The position numbers and the translations under genes are program-made. 37,026 nucleotides of DNA from CAYUDP01 sp964443725 (GTDB lineage Bacteria > Patescibacteriota > Minisyncoccia > Phycocordibacterales > JAKFXT01). The notes beneath the pieces are model-generated. The model saw only the letters and a list, made by a program, of their open reading frames with translations. It ran no database searches and had not been told where the DNA came from. Below are positions 8,594 to 14,102 of the stretch, one piece after another. How positions within the stretch are numbered: the stretch's first letter is position 1; each line of letters starts with the position of its first letter. The stretch covers positions 1 through 37,026 of the forward strand of contig CAYUDP010000007.1 in the NCBI GenBank assembly GCA_964443725.1, read 5' to 3'.

Positions 8594-8622
8594 ATAATAT
8601 CACTCTAGACTCACTAAGCCAA
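8594..8622 (-). promoter_or_regulatory. secA: secA promoter (leaderless)
   Basis: On the minus strand, TTGGCT (8617-8622), a 17-nt spacer and TATTAT (8594-8599). The predicted start at about 8587 leaves only a few nucleotides before the ATG at 8584. The -35 lies 3 nt past the terminator hairpin at 8626-8659, so the region stops the upstream transcript and starts secA. Confidence 0.55.
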
Positions 8623-8625
8623 ATA

Positions 8626-8659
8626 AAGCAAAAACCTCTCTTGCGAGGGGTTTTTGCTT
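8626..8659. terminator. Terminator between the lysine-rich peptide gene and secA
   Basis: AAGCAAAAACCTCTC (8626-8640) pairs with GAGGGGTTTTTGCTT (8645-8659), one wobble position, 4-nt loop TTGC. A5 and T5 runs within the arms make it usable in both directions; by context it ends the minus-strand peptide transcript. Confidence 0.7.
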
Positions 8660-8694
8660 GAAGTGAGAAGCTCTGGTGAGAGCTCTCGGAAGAA

Positions 8695-8766
8695 TTACAT
8701 CTTCTTCTTTGAAGACTTCTTTGCTGTCTTCTTTGCGGCTTTCTTTGCCTTCTTTTTTGCTGCCAT
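8695..8766 (-). CDS. 23-residue lysine/alanine-rich microprotein (histone H1-like)
   Basis: ATG at 8764-8766 and TAA at 8695-8697 give a 23-residue peptide starting MAAKKKAKKAAKKT and ending SSKKKM: 12 Lys, 6 Ala, no acidic residue. The repeat KKAAKKTAKK resembles the lysine tails of bacterial histone H1-like and other nucleic-acid-binding proteins, so it may bind DNA or RNA; this is inference from composition. It is supported as a gene by a strong promoter (8892-8921), its own terminator (8626-8659), and codons alternating between AAA and AAG. A small 6-bp hairpin (8669-8684) follows the stop. No Shine-Dalgarno. It could be the remnant of a longer protein, since relatives of this type are usually longer. 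Confidence 0.6.
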   Translation of the reverse strand: MAAKKKAKKAAKKTAKKSSKKKM

Positions 8767-8965
8767 ATTATTGACTAAATTTTATTACTAATTCTAGCGA
8801 CTGCCGACCTTAGTTACGCTCCACTTTATCAAAAAAAAATTTGTTTTGAGGGCGAAACTATATGTAACAATCACTGTGCTATCTACTTAATATTATCTAT
8901 CACTAGTGGTACATGTGACAAATTTTTTTTTCAAAAAATTGTGGATAACTTACAAAAAAATAAAA
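8767..8965 (-). promoter_or_regulatory. Long leader and promoter region upstream of the lysine-rich peptide
   Basis: This 199-nt spacer holds a good minus-strand promoter, TTGTCA (8916-8921), 18 nt, GATAAT (8892-8897), each 5 of 6 to consensus. The start at about 8885 implies a leader near 119 nt, very long for a 23-codon gene. The leader contains a T9 run and a GC-richer block (8792-8824) unlike its A/T surroundings. A perfect DnaA-box 9-mer TGTGGATAA lies at 8940-8948, upstream of the promoter. No tRNA or known RNA family was recognised. Confidence 0.5.
8831..8931. repeat. 14-bp perfect inverted repeat flanking the promoter start
   Basis: AAAAAAAAATTTGT (8831-8844) and its exact complement (8918-8931), 73 nt apart. 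The outer copy overlaps the -35 of the peptide promoter and the inner copy lies in the leader. Low-complexity A/T runs make chance pairing more likely than usual. Confidence 0.45.
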
Positions 8966-9985
8966 TTAAAAACCAACATAACAAATTTCTTCTTCCAAAT
9001 TTAATTTAGTTTTTTCAAAAAAATTTTTTTTAATTTCTTCAGCAAAATTTTTCACCTCAAAGGAAGAACTTCCTCCAAAATTTACAATTACCAGAGCTTG
9101 GTTCTCTGCAGTGCCTACATTTCCAACTCTTATTCCTCTAATATTAAGAACATGGTCCAAGACCCAAGCGGAAGAAATCTTTACAAGGCCATTTGGCAAT
9201 TCCCAAAACTTGGCATCTTTATATTCATTTAAAAAATATTCAGCTTCTTTTCTATTTACAATAACGTTTTTGAAATATGACCCTGCCGTTCCATACTTAC
9301 TTAAATCGGGCATTTTTTTACTCCTTATGTCTAAGACTGCATTCCTGACATCTTTCAAAGATGGATCAGAAATATTCATTTTCTCGAAATGAATTCTTAT
9401 ATCTTCATAAGCCAACTCGTACTTATGTTTTTTATTTAACTTATAAACTACTGACAGTACAACACTATGCTTCAGCTTGTTCTTGAAGATTGAGGATCTG
9501 TACTCAAACTCACAATCTCCATTTGAAATATTTTTAACTTCACCTAAAGTTGGATCATAATATTTTACAGATGAGACAACACTCGAGATTTCTGTTCCAT
9601 AGGCTCCTATGTTTTGAATAACAGAAGCACCAACAACCCCAGGAATTCCAGACAAGTTTTCTATACCGCTAAAATTGTTAGCAACAGACCATTTTACAAA
9701 ATCATCCCAAGTCTCACCCGAAGAGACTTCTATTTCAACTGAATCTTCATCTTCTGTAATTATATTTTTCCCAAGCAAACCCACTTTAATCACCACCCCA
9801 TTAAAGCCATCATCTGAAAACAGAGTGTTCGATCCGCCACCCAATATAAAGACTGGCAAATTTTTGTCTCTAGCAAAAGAAAAAGCCTCAACAAGAGACT
9901 CAAGATTATTGACAACAAAAAAATATCTTGCCTTTCCACCAAGCTTGAAAGTCGAGTATTCTGAAAGTAATATTTCTTCTTCCAC
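8966..9985 (-). CDS. murB: UDP-N-acetylmuramate dehydrogenase MurB
   Basis: FAD/NADPH enzyme that reduces UDP-GlcNAc-enolpyruvate to UDP-MurNAc, the second committed step of peptidoglycan synthesis; cytosolic. FAD domain motifs: YSTFKLGGKARYF, ILGGGSNTL, GIENLSGIPGVVGASVIQNI, GAYGTEIS. Then YRSSIFKN (substrate Arg), YGTAGSYFKN with the catalytic Ser, and the closing LEEEICYVGF with the proton-donor Glu region. An in-frame TTG at 10027 would add 14 residues, but these run through an inverted repeat (9996-10072), and MurB proteins normally begin a few residues before the STFKLGG motif. GTG at 9985 is therefore preferred (339 residues); the other start is possible. The gene stands away from murI-murD-murC at the other end of the window. 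No hairpin terminator follows, only T-rich sequence. Confidence 0.93.
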   Translation of the reverse strand: MEEEILLSEYSTFKLGGKARYFFVVNNLESLVEAFSFARDKNLPVFILGGGSNTLFSDDGFNGVVIKVGLLGKNIITEDEDSVEIEVSSGETWDDFVKWSVANNFSGIENLSGIPGVVGASVIQNIGAYGTEISSVVSSVKYYDPTLGEVKNISNGDCEFEYRSSIFKNKLKHSVVLSVVYKLNKKHKYELAYEDIRIHFEKMNISDPSLKDVRNAVLDIRSKKMPDLSKYGTAGSYFKNVIVNRKEAEYFLNEYKDAKFWELPNGLVKISSAWVLDHVLNIRGIRVGNVGTAENQALVIVNFGGSSSFEVKNFAEEIKKNFFEKTKLNLEEEICYVGF

Positions 9986-9995
9986 AAAAGTAGCG

Positions 9996-10072
9996 CCTAA
10001 ATACGGCAAGCGGGTGCTATGCTCCAAACAAATATCTAATTTATGTGAGTGCAGCCGCTAGCCGTATTTAGG
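9996..10072. repeat. 12-bp perfect inverted repeat over the murB start region
   Basis: CCTAAATACGGC (9996-10007) and its exact complement (10061-10072) enclose a 53-nt loop. A further 4-bp stem (GCGG 10010-10013 / CCGC 10055-10058) lies inside across a 2-nt by 2-nt internal loop. On the minus strand this could fold in the murB leader, ending 11 nt before the preferred GTG start. The stem is longer than a tRNA acceptor and the loop shows no tRNA arms. It may be an attenuator, an RNA-based control, or a short mobile or palindromic repeat. Confidence 0.5.
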
Positions 10073-10128
10073 AACAACTATAAATATAGTATCACAATAA
10101 ATTGGCTCGTAAATCCCACAGAAAAAGC

Positions 10129-10156
10129 TTGCTCTAAATCAAGTTAGTAATATCAT
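10129..10156 (+). promoter_or_regulatory. Possible promoter for the plus-strand lysine-rich peptide
   Basis: TTGCTC (10129-10134), 16 nt, TATCAT (10151-10156). The predicted start at about 10163 is some 20 nt before the ATG at 10184. Moderate match only; placed because the small gene and its strong terminator need a promoter here. Confidence 0.35.
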
Positions 10157-10183
10157 ATATACATATAAGCAAATCATTTTTGT

Positions 10184-10246
10184 ATGGGAAAAGGAGACAA
10201 TAGAGAAAGAAAGGAAAAAAAGAAACCCAAAAAAGTTTCTAAATAA
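10184..10246 (+). CDS. 20-residue lysine-rich microprotein
   Basis: ATG 10184 to TAA 10246 encodes 20 residues starting MGKGDNRERKEKKKP and ending KKVSK; 9 are Lys and 2 Arg. The first five residues MGKGD match the start of the small ribosomal protein bTHX/S31e-like family, but the rest does not carry the RRGKI...G core, so a ribosomal role is only a thought. The stop is embedded in the left arm of a 22-bp-stem terminator (10239-10286), as expected for a short monocistronic gene. It is one of only two plus-strand genes in the window and lies opposite an otherwise minus-strand run. No Shine-Dalgarno is visible. Confidence 0.5.
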   Translation: MGKGDNRERKEKKKPKKVSK

Positions 10247-10286
10247 AAAACAAGCCACACAAAGGTGTGGCTTGTTTTTTATTTAG
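10239..10286. terminator. Strong bidirectional terminator, 22-bp stem
   Basis: 10239-10260 pairs perfectly with 10265-10286 around the loop AAAG. The core CAAGCCACAC/GTGTGGCTTG is flanked by A6 and T6 runs, so it works as a rho-independent terminator on both strands. It ends the plus-strand microprotein (10184-10246), and on the minus strand contains the stop of the decayed stub at 10283-10339. Confidence 0.88.
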
Positions 10287-10339
10287 ATAAATACTAGATC
10301 AAGGAGAGTAGCCTTAAGATATGTGGCAATTTTTTGCAT
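10283..10339 (-). pseudogene. Decayed second copy of the secreted-protein gene (signal-peptide stub)
   Basis: ATG at 10339 opens an 18-residue reading frame, MQKIATYLKATLLDLVFI, stopping at TAA 10283-10285 inside the terminator arm. The first 13 residues match MQKTTTYLKATLL, the start of the secreted protein at 10623-11471, and the upstream leader is also a copy (repeat 10301-10443 versus 11433-11622). The reading frame leaves the homology after LL. Best read as what remains of a tandem paralogue after deletion of its body. A functional short hydrophobic peptide is possible but less likely. Confidence 0.7.
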
Positions 10340-10443
10340 AGGGGGGAGTGGAGAAAGTGGGTTTTCCACAAACGAAAATTCCACCTTGTAGGTGGAATTT
10401 TCGCAGACATTCGTTTGTTTTGAGCTAACAACTTTTGTTAGCA
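10301..10443 (-). repeat. Direct-repeat copy A of the structured leader plus signal-peptide start
   Basis: Same orientation as copy B (11433-11622). The leader part (10337-10443) is about 96% identical to 11515-11622: three substitutions and a one-base length change in the G run. The coding part (10301-10338) matches 11433-11470 at 31 of 38. Copy A lacks the 44 nt present in B between two GCAT tetranucleotides, which looks like a microhomology deletion and has removed B's region just before the ATG. Both copies hold an 8-bp hairpin GCTAACAA/TTGTTAGC and a 13-bp hairpin CGAAAATTCCACC/GGTGGAATTTTCG. Confidence 0.85.
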
Positions 10444-10450
10444 TTTTTTT
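10425..10450 (+). terminator. Plus-strand terminator-like hairpin at the edge of copy A
   Basis: The hairpin GCTAACAA-CTT-TTGTTAGC (10424-10442) is followed on the plus strand by ATTTTTTT (10443-10450), the form of a rho-independent terminator. No plus-strand gene needs it except read-through from the peptide at 10184-10246. Copy B has the same hairpin without the T run. Confidence 0.4.
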
Positions 10451-10456
10451 ATTTAG

Positions 10457-10492
10457 AAAATTATTATTTTTTGGCATGAAAATAATAATTTT
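10457..10492. repeat. 14-bp perfect A/T inverted repeat; rest of 10444-10622 empty
   Basis: AAAATTATTATTTT (10457-10470) pairs with 10479-10492 around an 8-nt loop TTGGCATG. It has no neighbouring gene start and could be a weak structure behind the secreted-protein gene. In the remaining sequence between 10493 and 10622 I see no gene, hairpin or recognisable site. Confidence 0.45.
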
Positions 10493-10622
10493 CATTGCCT
10501 ATATTTGTTCGAATTGTTGATTAATAATCTCAAAAAAACTCATGGTTACTTGTTGGACAATGATCCAAACCCTCTGCTAATGAAACCCGTTTAACCCCAT
10601 CTATCGTTAAGCAAACTTATCT

Positions 10623-11471
10623 TTAGGGTTCTGGACCATAGAGCGGTGAATATTTAGGATCCGGCCATCGACCAGTACAAGTCACATGAACATATTCACT
10701 ATCATAAGCAATTGTTACTCCAACAAAAGGATCCAGCGAAACAGATGCACCATACTCCGCAAAATTTTTAATACCAGATGAGGTCTCAGACCAAACCCAA
10801 GGGAAAAGATTATCTGTTTCATTAAACCTATTTCTACCAGTATAGTAATATACATCTCCAGGATATCCATTTTTTAAAAACGTATAATAATGCGATGGAT
10901 CGCCTGGACCAAAAACATATCTGGCTTTTATCTTTGGTTGTATAGTATTATAGGGAGAAGGCCTTAACTCATATTTACCCATTATATCAATTTCGATACG
11001 GTCCGCACCAGATCTTCCATTATTACCACTACAAGTAATAGCACCCTGCGTGGCCCTTTTTGCAATTAATTCTTTCTTTGTTATACCACCTAATGTAGAG
11101 CCTGAGGACCCCCCACTCCCCACAGCCTTCCACGCAATTCCATCACAATACTCTAGAGTCTTAGAGGTAGAATTATATCTCATACTTCCCGCTTGTGGTT
11201 GACCTGAAGCACCACAGGTTGTGATAGTTCCATCAAAGCTTCCCGGTTTTATTACTCCATTTGCAACCAATACATCTCCTACTGAATTTAGATTACCTAC
11301 TCCTAGTCCTCCTGTTTTGTTTTGATCTGTGTTTCCTGTATTTACAGGTAAAGAGACACTTCCTCCTGGTGGATCAGATACTGGAGCTGTCCAAGCTGAG
11401 ACATAGGCGCTTCCTAGTACTAGTGTAATAGCAAGGAGGGTTGCTTTAAGATAGGTGGTGGTTTTTTGCAT
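10623..11471 (-). CDS. Secreted hypothetical protein with Patescibacteria-type N-terminal repeat region
   Basis: Function unknown. 282 residues: signal peptide MQKTTTYLKATLLAITLVLGSAYVSA with likely cleavage after about 26, then W-T-A-P-x-D-P-P-G-G followed by LPVNTGNTDQNKTGGLGVG. This PP...N/T...Q.K.GGL pattern recurs, as I remember, in secreted proteins of Parcubacteria. Next comes AGSMRYNSTSKTLEYCDG(I)AW (about 96-115), reminiscent of modules in phage-tail and adhesin-like proteins, a Gly/Ser linker (about 118-126), and a unique C-terminal domain with aromatic-rich stretches (HYYTFL, DVYYYTG, FPWVWSE) and two Cys that could form a disulfide. Likely surface-exposed or released. It is preceded by a structured leader (copy B) and a G9 tract and flanked by direct repeats, so its presence or expression may vary. 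Confidence 0.75.
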   Translation of the reverse strand: MQKTTTYLKATLLAITLVLGSAYVSAWTAPVSDPPGGSVSLPVNTGNTDQNKTGGLGVGNLNSVGDVLVANGVIKPGSFDGTITTCGASGQPQAGSMRYNSTSKTLEYCDGIAWKAVGSGGSSGSTLGGITKKELIAKRATQGAITCSGNNGRSGADRIEIDIMGKYELRPSPYNTIQPKIKARYVFGPGDPSHYYTFLKNGYPGDVYYYTGRNRFNETDNLFPWVWSETSSGIKNFAEYGASVSLDPFVGVTIAYDSEYVHVTCTGRWPDPKYSPLYGPEP

Positions 11472-11622
11472 TTTTGTTGTTTTGGTTTGTAATGTTTATT
11501 TATATGTATTTTAGCATAGGGGGGGGGTGGAGAAAGTGAGTTTTCCACAAACGAAAATTCCACCTTGTGGGTGGAATTTTCGCAGACATTCGTTTGTTTT
11601 GAGCTAACAACTTTTGTTAGCA
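11433..11622 (-). repeat. Direct-repeat copy B: structured leader of the secreted-protein gene
   Basis: Contains, in transcription order, the 8-bp hairpin at 11603-11621, a 13-bp hairpin (arms CGAAAATTCCACC and GGTGGAATTTTCG, within about 11550-11582), a pyrimidine tract, the C9 run (G9 at 11519-11527 on plus), an A/T block with TATGCT and TATAAA that could serve as -10 boxes, and the first 13 codons of the gene. Outer segments ACAAACG and CGTTTGT could form an alternative stem with the 13-bp hairpin. Copy A lies 1.1 kb away in the same orientation. Confidence 0.8.
11519..11527. promoter_or_regulatory. G9 homopolymer upstream of the secreted-protein gene
   Basis: Nine consecutive G on the plus strand (C9 in the transcript direction), 48 nt before the ATG at 11471 and next to candidate -10 sequences. 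The matching site in copy A reads G6AG. Long G/C tracts near promoters of surface proteins are classical slipped-strand phase-variation sites. The length may also be an assembly uncertainty. Confidence 0.45.
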
Positions 11623-11667
11623 CTCACAGGTGAAATATTATCATCCACGCCATTTTTGTCAAAACTA

Positions 11668-14016
11668 CTAGAAACTAAACTTACCTGAAAGAATCTCTTT
11701 TATAAGATTTTCATACTGGGCTTTGTTTTGAGGAGAGTCTAAATCTTGGGCTTGTTTTACAACTTTAACTGCATCAACTGTTCTACCCAACTTTACATAC
11801 ATACCAGACAAAGCAACAGAAGAATTGATATCTTTTGGATTGGCCTTAACTTTTTCTTCCAAAACTTTAGCTGCCAAGTCATATCTCTTCACAGCATAAT
11901 AAGATCTCCATATCCTATCATCGGGATAGAAAGGATTGCCATACTTTTCATTAAAGAGACTTTGGGCCAGTTCGTATTTACCGTCATATATGGCTGCATA
12001 GGCATATAACACTCTTGCATCATTGTAATTTTGTTCCAAATCAAAAGCTTTTTTTGCAGTTTCTAGAGCCAGATCAAATTTATTTTGGCCAATTTGTGAG
12101 TTAACAACCTCAAACATTATCGACTGCTTACTCGGAGAAAGTTCGAGTGCTCTATTTAACACTTTTTCAGCTTCGACATAGTTCCCATAGACATTATCCA
12201 TTCCTCCAAGGAAAAGCGGGAACCTAGCATCATTTGGAGCCTCTTTCATCATTTTCTCCATCTCATCTCTAGCAAAAGAATAGATTTTTGCCTTATCTTC
12301 ACTTGAATAAGTATTTGATGTGCCAGCGTTAAGACCTAGCTGTAAAATTTGCTCACGGATCTCTTGATTGCCAAATGTGTTATACCCAACCGCCTTCTTA
12401 AGAGAGTCTAGTTCAAGAGAAAGGTTGGACCTCATCCCATAGGTCAATCCCTCTATCAGAGTCTTATTGGCACTTATAGGTTTTGCATTCAACGTATAAA
12501 CAGAGTAAGAAGTGGCGATTATTATGAGCACGATAACAAAATACCCACGGACGGACCCCTGAGGGGCAATAGAATTTATGTAATCACTATCGACCACTTG
12601 CTTGTCTTTGGCAGTGTGGAAATGGAGGTAAGCGAGGATAGTAGCAAAGAGTATATAACTTACAATGTTATCGAAAACGAAAATGTTGTGGAAGAAATAA
12701 GCGAACATCAACCCAGAAAACATTGCTTTCTCTGATAGAGACAGATCACCATACTTCCAAAGTGCATATATAGCCGATAAGAATAAAGACAGATAAGCAA
12801 GCAGTCCCAAAATTCCACCGTTTATAAGCCAATCAAGAACAACATTGTGTGTCCTATCAAACCAAGGCTCCTGAGAATACATCCTTGGGTCATAATATTT
12901 ATTAAAAACATAATTGAAATTCTCCTGTCCCCAGCCAAGTATTGGTCTTTCTTTGAATCCCTTTAGAGCCATAGGCCAAACATATCCTCTAGCCTGTGTT
13001 TTAGTATCATTTATAGACATTGAGGCAAATCTACCCAGGACTGGATTTTCCGTCACCCAAGACTGTTTCCTAACGGAGTAAAAAGCACCCGACAAAACAA
13101 CAATAGCCAAAATCACCGCAAAAGATGCTTTTCTTAAGGTCTTATGTTTATCATCTTTAATAGCGATAATAAGAGCTGTTAAACCAAGCCCACCAATAAA
13201 CCCTAGTATGGCTCCACGAGTAGCAGTGTGATAAAGCATTACAGACAAAATCACAAATTGGAGACCATAAAGCCACTGCCTCTTCATAAAGACAAAAACA
13301 ATAGAGAGTATCGCGGACAATATAAGAGAATATATGTAGAAAGAGTCACTAACAGAACTACCCTTATCTGAAGAGGCAAAAAGAATTATAGGCAGAATAA
13401 CAGACAAAACGCACATGACAATCTTACTTCCATCTCCCCATCTCTCATTGAACCTCCTCATAAACAAAACTCCAGCAATAAACAAATTGAATATTGCGTA
13501 TATAGCCAAGTAAGTAGCATTTCCGAGAGTCCCATCAAGACGCACTCCACCTTGGTTTATATTGTATAAACCGGAGAGCTGCATGAACCCATACATCGAC
13601 ATTATGAAACTCGACAAAAGAGAAACGTTAAAAAGTTTTTCCCAAAGATGTTCCGTATTTACTACAGCTCCAGTTATCAATGTAAATATAAACAAGTGAG
13701 CAATAGTCACAAAACCTTCCATTCTCTCAAAATTACTCCACAAACTTTTTGCCGGATTCTCTCCATTCAAATCAGCGATTAAGGTAATCAGAACGAAAGC
13801 AACAAAAGACCAAAGTATAAAAGATGGCTTAGGTCTATACTTAGAATCCCTGAGGGCAAGGATAATATATAAACCAAAAATAATCTCCGTAATAATTCTG
13901 AAAGTAAAGTTCTTACCAGTTATAAATGGGAAGAACATAGATCCAGAAACATACAGGGCTATAAATGGAGTAATAAAAATGCCAGTCAAGATGGCGTATT
14001 TCAAAAACTTGTTCAT
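11668..14016 (-). CDS. O-antigen ligase/polymerase-like membrane protein with C-terminal TPRs
   Basis: Likely transfers or polymerises lipid-linked glycans on the outer face of the membrane (Wzy_C/WaaL family). 782 residues: about a dozen hydrophobic segments from residue 8 to about 465, with the family signature region GRFASM...GYVWPMALKGFKERPILGWGQENF followed by HNVVLDWLINGGILGLLAYL (about 385-405). After a further membrane segment (YFVIVLIIIATSYSVYTL) comes a soluble domain with three to four tetratricopeptide repeats (about 590-770: FPLFLGGMDNVYGNYVEAEKV, LALETAKKAFDLEQNYNDA, INSSVALSGMYVKLGRTVDA). This fusion is common in Patescibacteria. It neighbours the flippase and glycosyltransferases, so it probably finishes the glycan made by this locus. 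A -10 box 10 nt before the ATG suggests a leaderless message. Confidence 0.88.
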   Translation of the reverse strand: MNKFLKYAILTGIFITPFIALYVSGSMFFPFITGKNFTFRIITEIIFGLYIILALRDSKYRPKPSFILWSFVAFVLITLIADLNGENPAKSLWSNFERMEGFVTIAHLFIFTLITGAVVNTEHLWEKLFNVSLLSSFIMSMYGFMQLSGLYNINQGGVRLDGTLGNATYLAIYAIFNLFIAGVLFMRRFNERWGDGSKIVMCVLSVILPIILFASSDKGSSVSDSFYIYSLILSAILSIVFVFMKRQWLYGLQFVILSVMLYHTATRGAILGFIGGLGLTALIIAIKDDKHKTLRKASFAVILAIVVLSGAFYSVRKQSWVTENPVLGRFASMSINDTKTQARGYVWPMALKGFKERPILGWGQENFNYVFNKYYDPRMYSQEPWFDRTHNVVLDWLINGGILGLLAYLSLFLSAIYALWKYGDLSLSEKAMFSGLMFAYFFHNIFVFDNIVSYILFATILAYLHFHTAKDKQVVDSDYINSIAPQGSVRGYFVIVLIIIATSYSVYTLNAKPISANKTLIEGLTYGMRSNLSLELDSLKKAVGYNTFGNQEIREQILQLGLNAGTSNTYSSEDKAKIYSFARDEMEKMMKEAPNDARFPLFLGGMDNVYGNYVEAEKVLNRALELSPSKQSIMFEVVNSQIGQNKFDLALETAKKAFDLEQNYNDARVLYAYAAIYDGKYELAQSLFNEKYGNPFYPDDRIWRSYYAVKRYDLAAKVLEEKVKANPKDINSSVALSGMYVKLGRTVDAVKVVKQAQDLDSPQNKAQYENLIKEILSGKFSF

Positions 14017-14026
14017 ATAAGTTGAG

Positions 14027-14032
14027 AGTATA
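14027..14032 (-). promoter_or_regulatory. -10 box of the O-antigen ligase gene
   Basis: TATACT on the minus strand, 10 nt before the ATG at 14016; predicted start at about 14020, so nearly leaderless. The -35 (CTGGAA at 14050-14055, 17-nt spacer) is poor. The remaining spacer holds an unusual GC-rich near-palindrome GGACGCGCCC (about 14068-14077) in otherwise A/T sequence. Confidence 0.45.
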
Positions 14033-14102
14033 CAACAAACCCACTATTTTTCCAGAAGAAAAGTACGGACGCGCCCTTAATACCACGTATAAAATAAAAA
14101 TT

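Noticed and set aside
9996..10072. tRNA-like fold in the murB inverted repeat
   Set aside because: 77 nt long, but the outer stem is 12 bp, there is no T-arm or anticodon arm, and no TTCRA motif.
10283..10495. 70-codon minus-strand frame through leader copy A
   Set aside because: It reads through the repeated hairpins and an A/T palindrome; only its last 18 codons resemble a gene start (the stub at 10283-10339). The matching frame in copy B (11420-11623) diverges after the leader, so neither is a real protein.
10337..11622. Integron attC sites or a diversity-generating retroelement
   Set aside because: The GCTAAC/GTTAGC hairpins recall attC ends, but the size and layout are wrong and no integrase is seen. 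There is no reverse transcriptase, and the repeat lies in a leader, not a variable coding end.
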